Positions 7,559-13,227 of a stretch of DNA of 13,227 bases are shown piece after piece (within the stretch, counting starts at the first letter, position 1; every line of letters starts with the position of its first letter). The DNA is taken from NCBI GenBank assembly GCA_964539665.1, contig CAZIKB010000154.1, positions 1 to 13,227 on the forward strand. Direction: 5' to 3'. The notes below the pieces were generated by a model. That model made no database searches and was not told the DNA's origin. It was given only the letters and a program-made list of their open reading frames with translations. The position numbers were made by a program, and so were the translations under genes. The DNA is from CAZIKB01 sp964539665. GTDB taxonomy: Bacteria > Zhuqueibacterota > Zhuqueibacteria > Oceanimicrobiales > Oceanimicrobiaceae.

Positions 7559-8146
7559 ATGGTAACAATTACTGAGAATGCCACAAAGAAATTTAAATCC
7601 ATTTTAGAAGAAGAAAAAAGACAAGGGCAAGGCATTCGAGTATTAGCAAAACGTGGCGCCTCACCGTTTGCAGTAGAATACGGACTTGCATTTATTGAGC
7701 CAGGCAAAGAACACCCGGCTGATAAACTTATAAAAACGAACGGATTGAAAGTGTACGTGGATTCTGAAAGTGCACCTCTGTTGGAAGGCGCAACCGTTGA
7801 TTTTGTTCATGGTCTTAACGAGAGTGGCTTTAAGATTACCAATCCAAAGACCGCCGGACCGCCAGCGCCCACTGGTCCTTTGGCAGAAAAACTACAGCAG
7901 ATTATTAATTCCAAGATTAATCCTTCAATCGCTTCTCATGGTGGATTTGTTTCGCTGGTCGATATAAAAGATGACGTGGCTTACTTACAATTCGGCGGCG
8001 GCTGCCATGGATGTGGAATGGTAACTGTCACTTTGAAAGAGGGTGTGGAAGTTACGATAAAAGAAGCTGTTCCGGAGATTAAAGAAGTAAGGGATATTAC
8101 CGACCATGCAGGCGGCAAAAATCCATATTATCAAGCTGATAAATAG
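7559..8146 (+). CDS. nfuA: Fe-S cluster carrier protein NfuA
   Basis: This is a scaffold/carrier that delivers 4Fe-4S clusters to client enzymes in the cytoplasm. I chose the ATG at 7559 because AGGAGG stands directly before it; the open frame extends upstream to 7505, but without a ribosome site. The 195-residue product has an N-terminal A-type domain (about 1-98) that lacks the cluster cysteines, as in known NfuA proteins, and a C-terminal Nfu domain (about 108-185). The latter carries the cluster-binding C149-x-x-C152 within FGGGCHGCGMV, after the typical INPSIASHGGFVSLVDI. Its end (GKNPYYQ) also matches the family. Neighbouring radical-SAM enzymes (MoaA and the methyltransferase fusion) would be natural clients. 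Its 3' end overlaps the degraded minus-strand nucleotidyltransferase by about 16 bases. Confidence 0.93.
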   Translation: MVTITENATKKFKSILEEEKRQGQGIRVLAKRGASPFAVEYGLAFIEPGKEHPADKLIKTNGLKVYVDSESAPLLEGATVDFVHGLNESGFKITNPKTAGPPAPTGPLAEKLQQIINSKINPSIASHGGFVSLVDIKDDVAYLQFGGGCHGCGMVTVTLKEGVEVTIKEAVPEIKEVRDITDHAGGKNPYYQADK

Positions 8147-8589
8147 TCATTGTCTTGCTCAGAATAGTTTTGCCATTCTGTGTAAGGTTGCTCGAAACGA
8201 TTTAGAACTTCGTCGGTTTCGAGAATTAGAGAAAACTCTTTCAACCAGCCTCGAATATATTCCACGTCGAGTTTAGGGCCCTGTCTATCGATCACCCGAC
8301 AATATCTTGTAAATCATGTGGTCTTCCAGCGACAGCTTTGTGAATGATGAGGTCTTCAGCGGAGCAGATGCGAATCTGAATACCTTTGGCTGGTTCAAAT
8401 GAAACTGAACGCGCCAACATTGATTCTTCGTAACCTGGAACACCGAAGGAAAAATCAATTTCACAACCGTTACTCGCTATGACGGGCAATACTCTCGTTC
8501 GGAGGACAAATTCGTTGGTATCATGAATTCTTGGAATGAATTTATTAATCAAACGAGTAGTAATATTTTCTATTTCTTCAAGAGTTACA

Positions 8590-8601
8590 AGTAAGGTTGC
8601 A
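8590..8601. repeat. Target-site duplication, left copy
   Basis: The sequence agtaaggttgca stands here and again at 8775-8786, directly flanking the inserted element. Removing the element and one copy restores an uninterrupted reading frame (DVDATLLVTLEE) of the nucleotidyltransferase, which proves the duplication came from insertion. Confidence 0.85.
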
Positions 8602-8773
8602 CGGTTATCCATTTTGCTCCGCAATCTTCTAATATTGTCATTCTGAGCGACTGGAAGGAGCGAAGAATCTCATACCATTAGGCTTGACACAGAGAATAAT
8701 GAATAGTGGTCATAGATTCTTCAGTCGCTCCTCTCCTTCAGAAGGACATTTTCGGAGTTAAGTGGATAACCGG
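8602..8773. mobile_element. MITE-like non-autonomous element, 172 bp
   Basis: The element begins CGGTTATCCA and ends TGGATAACCG, perfect 10-base terminal inverted repeats. The inner arms are also imperfectly complementary (CTCCG/CGGAG, TTCTGA/TCAGAA and AGAATCT/AGATTCT), so the whole can fold into one long hairpin. It has no transposase gene. It carries a segment of the type TGTCATTCTGAGCGA...GAAGAATCT that I know as a common dispersed bacterial repeat. It is flanked by a 12-bp direct duplication, or 13 bp if the G at 8774 is a substitution. Duplications of that length are typical of IS4-type transposases, which might mobilise it in trans; the family assignment is inference. Confidence 0.8.
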
Positions 8774-8774
8774 A

Positions 8775-8786
8775 GTAAGGTTGCAT
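8775..8786. repeat. Target-site duplication, right copy
   Basis: This is the second copy of agtaaggttgca, bordering the right end of the inserted element (see 8590-8601). Confidence 0.85.
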
Positions 8787-8897
8787 CAACATCTTTGGTC
8801 AAGCGTGGATTACCCCATCTTTGAATCGCAATTACATCGATAATCACATAGGGGATTTTTTTGCTCGGTTAAAAATTCATGCACTTCTTTAGAAGCT

Positions 8898-9209
8898 TCA
8901 TAAGGAAGAATCATGAGCAAATTTTACTCCTTTGGCAATGCGATCCCAAATTTGCCGTCTTTCAATAAGTTCTTTTATTCGTGATTTGTCGAGTTTTTTA
9001 TAATCAGGATACTTTGTCCTGCAAAAGTCCCACATTAACCATAATCCTGTATAAATCTCATTCGACTCTTACGGGCTCATATTCGGCAATTTTTGACGCC
9101 GTTCCTGGCGGACAAACTCATTCATTTTCTTGAATCCTTCGATTTGCTCACGAATGAGTTGTCGATGTCGAGGATCGAGAATCAGTTTGTATTCATTTTT
9201 TGAATCCAT
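8898..9209 (-). pseudogene. Small partner protein of the nucleotidyltransferase, nonsense-mutated
   Basis: The minus-strand frame from the ATG at 9209 to the TGA at 8898 would encode 103 residues, but codon 47 (9069-9071) is TAA. The frame is otherwise open and protein-like: charged and helical (LDPRHRQLIREQIEGFKKMN, then RQERRQKLPNMSP, stop, ESNEIYTGLWLMWDF and IKELIERRQIWDRIAKG). The context around the stop (NMSP*ESNEIY) suggests a GAA to TAA change from an original PEES. It ends 17 bases inside the nucleotidyltransferase gene (start 8914), so the two were translationally coupled. Its family name is unknown to me. Pairing with a nucleotidyltransferase suggests the antitoxin or partner half of a two-gene module. 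Confidence 0.65.
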
Positions 9210-9261
9210 AGTTAAATTTTACAATTTCATAGATTAAATTCAAGTGAAACAGTTTTCATCA

Positions 9262-9299
9262 GATTAGCATATTTACCAACCGCTGAGTAGATGCTAATC
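9262..9299. repeat. Perfect 9-bp inverted repeat
   Basis: GATTAGCAT (9262-9270) and ATGCTAATC (9291-9299) are exact complements with a 20-base loop. The repeat lies upstream of the dead two-gene module and downstream of the A-type gene. No T-run follows on either strand, so it is not a typical terminator. A regulatory or relic-repeat role is possible. Confidence 0.45.
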
Positions 9300-9349
9300 A
9301 AGGACTACGGAAAAATACATTTACCGTGTAAGAAGTCAGTTTTACTGGA

Positions 9350-9413
9350 CGCTGATTATTACTGATGAGCGCAGATTGAAAAATTCATTGTAATAACTTT
9401 CTAAAAATCAGCG
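9350..9413. repeat. Dispersed-repeat-like segment with 8-bp inverted ends
   Basis: The segment starts CGCTGATT (9350-9357) and ends AATCAGCG (9406-9413), exact inverted copies, with further ctgat/cagatt words between them. Such CTGATT/AATCAGCG blocks are frequent intergenic repeats in environmental bacterial genomes. The claim that this is one of them rests on recall, not on a second copy in the window. Confidence 0.35.
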
Positions 9414-9426
9414 GTTATGTAAACCA

Positions 9427-9720
9427 TCAGGCGCCAGCAGCAGGCCTCGTTATGGTAAACCCAGTACTTTGGAGTGTTGTCTGGTAATCGATAATTGCAC
9501 CATCAAGTTCCGGAACCACATCCGGTCCAATAAGCAATAACTCCACTCCTTCTTTGGTTTTCCACACTTGATCTTTCTTTCGCTTTCTATCAAATGCCAG
9601 CGCTAACCGATTTGCCGCCGAAGTGGAGCGAATAATCCTGATAGCCATTTTTGCGTCTAATGTTTTATCACTTAAAGTTTCTAAAAACTTTTCTATTGCA
9701 GCCTGAGTTACTGTTAGCAA
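9427..9720 (-). CDS. Cysteine-free A-type (HesB/IscA-fold) protein
   Basis: The 97-residue protein starts with TTG, preceded by AAGGAGG at ideal distance (about 9728-9734). It resembles the N-terminal A-type half of NfuA in this same window: both begin with a TVTQAAIEKF / TITENATKKF segment, continue with a basic strand (IRIIR / IRVLA), and share PELDGAIIDYQ..LQSTGFTITRP against PLLEGATVDFV..LNESGFKITNP. It contains no cysteine at all, so it cannot bind an Fe-S cluster in the canonical way. Degenerate A-type domains serve as targeting or protein-contact modules in NfuA. A stand-alone copy could be an adaptor or regulator of cluster delivery; that role is inferred. It ends in PAAGA. Confidence 0.75.
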   Translation of the reverse strand: MLTVTQAAIEKFLETLSDKTLDAKMAIRIIRSTSAANRLALAFDRKRKKDQVWKTKEGVELLLIGPDVVPELDGAIIDYQTTLQSTGFTITRPAAGA

Positions 9721-9762
9721 TTGATCCCTCCTTAAGCATGATTTAGTAATTCTTGATAACTC

Positions 9763-9909
9763 TCAAATCGGTGCATGAAGAGTTAGATGCTCGCTGCTAT
9801 CGTCGATGATCTGAAAGGTGGTCTCAAATTCCGGATTTATCCTATTGCTTAGATGGAGCAATAGAATTCTTTTTCTTGAAGTTGGTAAGCGGAAAATCTA
9901 TCGCGTCAT
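9763..9909 (-). pseudogene. Possible gene remnant upstream of the A-type gene
   Basis: On the minus strand, ATG at 9909 opens a 49-codon frame with a stop at codon 4 (TAG, 9898-9900) and a final TGA at 9763. The rest reads like protein (IFRLPTSRKRILLLHLSNRI, ending EHLTLHAPI). The stop could be a nonsense change of a lysine codon, and the frame ends 42 bases before the A-type start. A second overlapping frame upstream is also protein-like, so a frameshifted remnant of a larger gene is possible. I do not recognise it, and a chance frame remains likely. Confidence 0.2.
9842..9864. repeat. Perfect 8-bp hairpin
   Basis: CTATTGCT (9842-9849) and AGCAATAG (9857-9864) are exact complements with a 7-base loop, followed on the plus strand by aattcttttt. 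It could be a weak plus-strand terminator, but no plus-strand gene ends here. Confidence 0.3.
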
Positions 9910-10161
9910 TCGTTAACTCTATTATTCCTGATCTTAATTGCTGAATAAATGCCACTGCGCTATTTTTTGGGTAGTAATGATTTTGTATTTTATCAATCTT
10001 TCAAAAAGCTGATTCTCTGTTTGTGTAATAATTACTGCAAGCAAGCAGTATTAATTAACAAATAAAATAAAAAAAATCTCCGTGAAAGCAAAGGAAAACT
10101 TTAATTAATAGATAATTTTTACACCTGTTTAATTAATTCATGACTCTCTGCTTTGTCCGTT

Positions 10162-12978
10162 TTATTCGGACTTTCCATGCCGTGTTGCTGAACGGAGGCG
10201 CTTTTTTGCCTGCCTGGCGGTTTCCCTTAGCAATGGATCGGAGTGTTCCAGACATTCGTCCAATTTCGCCTCCAACGAAGTTAAGCCCAGAATACCGATC
10301 GTATAGACGGCGCAGGACTTTAACCAGGGTTCAGAAAGCTGCATCAGTGTGGAAAGGGCATCTGTTGGAGTTTCGACTATAGTTGTACCCATCAAACGGT
10401 TTGCCAATTGTGCCCGTTGCGCCGAACTCACATCGGGATCCAATGCGGGAAGCAGCAGGTTACGCAACTCTGGTTTCAGAATTTGCTCAAGGAATTCCAA
10501 TGCATTATCACGTACTTTCGGATTCTCCGACTGGACGCCAAAATAAGCACTTTGAAGGTCGTGGTGGGGATACAATAATTTGATTAATTGAAAGATTCGC
10601 TCCAGATCTTGCAACATGGATTCTTTCAGAGCCTTAAATATCGTATCATCGCTGTCTATAGCCGGCTCCAGGGTTTCCCGAATCTGATAAGACCTGTAGT
10701 GTCCGATAATCTCAGCGACCAGTAAGGTCTCAATCATCTGGAGATCGAGTCCAAAATCACTCTGACGGTTCTGCACCACTGTGAGGGACGCTATAATCTG
10801 CGAGCGAAGAGTTGTGTCGCCCGTAATCAGACACTCCATCAGCACCTGTTTCGATGCTGGAGAACCAATATTCAGCAGCACGTCCGGAATCTCTCGCCTC
10901 GTCTCGATTGGGCCAGCGGCATCTAACAGACGCGCATGCAAAAGGTCCACAATTCGGTCGCCACATCGTCCCAACGCTTCAACTGCTCTTGCCGTGAGGT
11001 GCGATTCACCTAACCTCTCAAGTACCGCATTAATGAGTTCTAAGGAAGCGGCTGGACTTATCGCACGGATAGCCTGGCCCGCCACATCAGCATTCGAATC
11101 CCGTACCAGGATTTCCAACTGTTCTTCAAACTGATCCGGCAATGACTCGAGCAACCGAGCAGCTTCCAGGCGTGTACGCAGTCCATCCGGTCCCTGTTCC
11201 TGTATCATATTTTTTAGGATCTCGTGCGCCGTATCGATGTTATGCGATTCACCGGTCTTCGCCAGATAGGTAATTATACTTGAACAAACGGAAAAATCGG
11301 GGAAATTCTGCAATTCCTGAATAAGCATCAGCGGATCGATATTTGCGTGGTGCGCCAGATAAAGCAACGCTTCGGTGCGTACACCCAGATCCTGGTCGTG
11401 TAGCAGCTGTTCTACCTGTGAAACCACCGTCGTATCTCCCGCCGCGTTCAGGATCGACAACGCTTTTTCGCGTACCTCAGCCGCGGGATGCGTCAACAGG
11501 TCACGCACCGCCGGATGCACTATGGGATGCTGCTCCGGATCAAGCAGACTCAGGGCATACAGAATCTCGTTTGTATCCTCAGTGCGCAATCTGGCAATTA
11601 TCATCTTCAGGGTAGTTCGATCAAGCGCTTGCGCCGAAGTCTGTTCCGCATCAAGGCGATGCTGCTGCAGGCTCTCACCCAGAATCTCCACATACTGCCT
11701 CCGTGCTACATAAACGATTATGAGCCAAACACACAGGAGCAGGAGTGTTATCCAACTGATCTGCCGGGCGGTAATATGTAGAACAGTGGCAAAGATGAAT
11801 ACGATAAGGCCGGCCAGTCCATCTCCCAACCGCCAACTCACCGTATCGATGAACATTTTGACCTGCATCATTACGTGCGATGGAACGGGAAAGTAGAGCG
11901 ATTCAACCGCCGGCTTTTCAATCGAATATCGCAGTATTTTATCACTCCCTTTAAGTACCGTCGCCGCCGCGAGTGCACCCCAAGCCAGAACACCGAATGT
12001 GCCAGCCACGAGGGCAATTGGCAGGATCATCAGGGCGACACTTAAGCTGAGAACCAGCAGCCGTGGCGCCAGTATTTGCGCTACCAGGAATCCCAGTATG
12101 CTGACATACCCGTAGAATGCCCCAAAAAAGGCTGCAAGGTCATTTTTTTCGAGGAACGACTGTGCAGCGGTCGCCTTAAATTGCCAGCCCGCGATGTTGG
12201 TTACGATCGAGGACAGACAGACCAGCGCAGCAATCGCCAGGAGATATTTGGACGCCCGCATCTGCCGAAAGCATTCACGCAGGTTCCAGGCGCTTTCGGC
12301 ACTCTCTCCTGCCATAGACGTCTCCATCTCAGACATAGTCGAACGCCATTGACGCCAGATATTTAGTACCTGTGCTGCACATGCCACCAGAAGAAGCATC
12401 ATAACGAAGAGCAGATGTTCGGCGTCGAATCGCTGTACGATGGCTCGGGAAAGAAATCCCCCAATCCCGCCTGCAATTCCACCGCTGGCCACCATTCCCA
12501 ACAGCCGTTTGTCACGCGTTCTCAGCAGGTAAATAATTAGAATCCACATCTGAGCGGGAGCCAGGACGCCAAAGATTCCAACCCAAATGTAGAGAGCCGG
12601 ATAGAGCCATGACCACTTGAAAATGCTGATGGTCCACCAGAAAGCACCCGCGACAACTGCGAAGACAAGCAAGCTGCCGGCCTGCAGCGTTCTCAGGCTG
12701 GCGTATCGCCTGGCGTAGCTGTAGCCCGTGACCACCAACAACACTAACACGGCGATCGCCATATCCACATAGGGAAGATGCTCAGCCTTAAATCGATCCA
12801 GGAACAACGTATCGCGGGCCACCTGCCCGATGACGAAGCTCGAAATGATCAAAAAATGGTAGAAGAACAGCGGTAAACCACGACTCAAATCCCCACGCCG
12901 CAGCTTCAGCAACCGTTCGATGACGTGCTTATGGCCTGTCACGTTGTCTGGCGGCACAGCTATTCCTGATTTTTTCAA
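10162..12978 (-). CDS. ATP/ADP-translocase-like membrane protein with C-terminal HEAT repeats
   Basis: The 938-residue protein joins two parts. Residues about 35-425 form about 10-12 membrane segments in the pattern of the nucleotide-translocase (NTT/Npt) branch of the MFS superfamily, including VARDTLFLDRF near 53-63, a Gly-rich helix ASGGIAGGIGGF near 164-175, and KGSDKILRYSIEKPAVESLY near 343-362. Residues about 450-935 are helical HEAT/Armadillo-type repeats (VREKALSILNAAGD, VRTEALLYLAHH, VRDNALEFLEQIL, LLRETARQAKKRL). Larger relatives often add a cyclic-nucleotide-binding domain, which I do not see here. The TTG start at 12978 has no Shine-Dalgarno sequence; GTG at 12957, eight codons on and preceded by AGGA, may be the true start. 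The gene is visibly richer in G+C than its neighbours, suggesting separate ancestry. True nucleotide transport is unproven; a scaffold or sensor role is equally possible. Confidence 0.8.
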   Translation of the reverse strand: MKKSGIAVPPDNVTGHKHVIERLLKLRRGDLSRGLPLFFYHFLIISSFVIGQVARDTLFLDRFKAEHLPYVDMAIAVLVLLVVTGYSYARRYASLRTLQAGSLLVFAVVAGAFWWTISIFKWSWLYPALYIWVGIFGVLAPAQMWILIIYLLRTRDKRLLGMVASGGIAGGIGGFLSRAIVQRFDAEHLLFVMMLLLVACAAQVLNIWRQWRSTMSEMETSMAGESAESAWNLRECFRQMRASKYLLAIAALVCLSSIVTNIAGWQFKATAAQSFLEKNDLAAFFGAFYGYVSILGFLVAQILAPRLLVLSLSVALMILPIALVAGTFGVLAWGALAAATVLKGSDKILRYSIEKPAVESLYFPVPSHVMMQVKMFIDTVSWRLGDGLAGLIVFIFATVLHITARQISWITLLLLCVWLIIVYVARRQYVEILGESLQQHRLDAEQTSAQALDRTTLKMIIARLRTEDTNEILYALSLLDPEQHPIVHPAVRDLLTHPAAEVREKALSILNAAGDTTVVSQVEQLLHDQDLGVRTEALLYLAHHANIDPLMLIQELQNFPDFSVCSSIITYLAKTGESHNIDTAHEILKNMIQEQGPDGLRTRLEAARLLESLPDQFEEQLEILVRDSNADVAGQAIRAISPAASLELINAVLERLGESHLTARAVEALGRCGDRIVDLLHARLLDAAGPIETRREIPDVLLNIGSPASKQVLMECLITGDTTLRSQIIASLTVVQNRQSDFGLDLQMIETLLVAEIIGHYRSYQIRETLEPAIDSDDTIFKALKESMLQDLERIFQLIKLLYPHHDLQSAYFGVQSENPKVRDNALEFLEQILKPELRNLLLPALDPDVSSAQRAQLANRLMGTTIVETPTDALSTLMQLSEPWLKSCAVYTIGILGLTSLEAKLDECLEHSDPLLRETARQAKKRLRSATRHGKSE

Positions 12979-12992
12979 GGTGTGATTAAATG

Positions 12993-12998
12993 ATTATA
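12993..12998 (-). promoter_or_regulatory. -10 box (TATAAT) of the HEAT-repeat gene
   Basis: On the minus strand a perfect TATAAT lies 15 bases before the TTG codon at 12978. No good -35 box is found 16-18 bases further upstream. Transcription would begin close to that TTG, leaving almost no leader, which favours the downstream GTG at 12957 as the start. Confidence 0.4.
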
Positions 12999-13151
12999 TA
13001 TAATGAAATGGCACAGAAGTTTATTTATAAAAAGATATTGAATCTTAACTAAAATGTAAAGGAATTTTTGCTGACATCCAAAAGCGCATTTTGAGTTGGA
13101 TTCTATTTTTGCCAAATCAACTATGTATCAACAATTCAAAGTTTCTAATTT

Positions 13152-13168
13152 CAGCGACACGGTCGCTG
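13152..13168. repeat. Perfect 7-bp dyad
   Basis: CAGCGAC and GTCGCTG are exact complements around the 3-base centre ACG. It lies 19 bases from a second, longer dyad. No T-run follows, so it may be an operator or the edge of a repeat. Confidence 0.4.
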
Positions 13169-13186
13169 CAGCCCAAAGATTTGGAT

Positions 13187-13207
13187 TGTGTCATCCGTGA
13201 TGACACA
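13187..13207. repeat. Perfect 9-bp dyad
   Basis: TGTGTCATC and GATGACACA are exact complements around CGT. The compact two-fold symmetry suits a protein-binding site better than a terminator, since no T-run follows. It lies 20 bases from the window edge, so the gene it may serve cannot be seen. Confidence 0.4.
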
Positions 13208-13227
13208 TAATCATTCCCCCCAGACCT

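Larger units (their letters stand above)
8131..8914 (-). pseudogene. Broken AbiEii/DUF6036-like nucleotidyltransferase
   Basis: Read on the minus strand, an ATG at 8914 opens a gene of about 200 codons that is now in pieces. After MILPYEASKEVHEFLTEQK, an extra A in a 7-base run (T run 8856-8862 on the plus strand) shifts the frame. Correcting it gives PYVIIDVIAIQRWG, then PRLTKDVDATLL, the minimal-nucleotidyltransferase acidic motif. A 172-bp element then interrupts the gene. The other half resumes with ATLLVTLEEIE, GCEIDFSFG and SAEDLIIHKAVAGRPHDLQDI. A missing base after about 8294 gives a premature stop (8292-8294), beyond which VIDRQGPKLDVEYIRGWL and the rest of the C-terminus can still be read to a stop at 8131. 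The usual GG of the active site is DV here, another sign of decay. The family includes toxins of type IV toxin-antitoxin and abortive-infection systems. Confidence 0.8.
9721..10161. other. 441-base region without a confident gene
   Basis: This AT-rich stretch separates the HEAT-repeat transporter-like gene from the A-type gene. It holds the strong Shine-Dalgarno site of the A-type gene, several ttaattaa words (10052-10136), a small dyad TACTGC/GCAGTA at 10034-10051, and minus-strand open frames of about 50 codons (see 9763-9909). I see no tRNA and no clear terminator for the gene that ends at 10162. Confidence 0.5.

Noticed and set aside
10034..10051. TACTGC/GCAGTA hairpin as terminator of the HEAT-repeat gene
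   Set aside because: The stem is only 6 bp, no T-run follows on the minus strand, and it is more than 100 bases from the stop codon.

Overview
The window looks like a chromosomal segment of an uncultured or environmental bacterium, most plausibly from the broad FCB neighbourhood (Calditrichota, Ignavibacteriota or KSB1-like). The hints are the YIP1-TolC-ABC gene order, AT-rich intergenic DNA with strong Shine-Dalgarno sites, several TTG starts, and short interspersed repeats. This placement is an inference; there is no rRNA or other marker gene.

Left part (1-2581): a small unidentified ORF lies divergent to a 732-codon gene that fuses an N-terminal radical-SAM domain to a C-terminal ArsM-type (arsenite S-adenosylmethionine methyltransferase) domain with all the expected arsenic-binding cysteines. 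Its promoter region carries a 12-6-12 inverted repeat whose 6-base centre is exactly the -10 hexamer, as expected for a repressor site, possibly of ArsR type.

Middle-left (2582-5814): an operon-like set of a YIP1-family membrane protein, a TolC-family outer-membrane protein and a MacB/LolD-type ABC ATPase. The membrane-fusion protein and the permease that normally accompany these genes are absent. An 11-residue mini-ORF sits where the adaptor gene would be expected.

Middle (5815-8146): a 546-base stretch without a convincing gene holds a good sigma70-like promoter and a long leader before moaA (GTP 3',8-cyclase, first step of molybdenum cofactor synthesis). A clear hairpin terminator follows, then nfuA (Fe-S cluster carrier). 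Fe-S delivery next to two radical-SAM enzymes makes metabolic sense.

Middle-right (8131-9209, minus strand): a two-gene module, a small protein plus an AbiEii/DUF6036-like nucleotidyltransferase, is dead. The first gene has a nonsense codon. The second has two frameshifts and is split by a 172-bp MITE-like element with perfect 10-bp terminal inverted repeats and a 12-bp target-site duplication.

Right part (9427-12978, minus strand): a stand-alone cysteine-free A-type (HesB/IscA-fold) protein resembling the N-terminal half of NfuA, then a 441-base gap with only weak coding traces, then a 938-codon protein joining an ATP/ADP-translocase-like membrane domain to a long HEAT-repeat domain. This last gene is visibly richer in G+C than the rest. 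The right edge holds two perfect short dyads and no gene.
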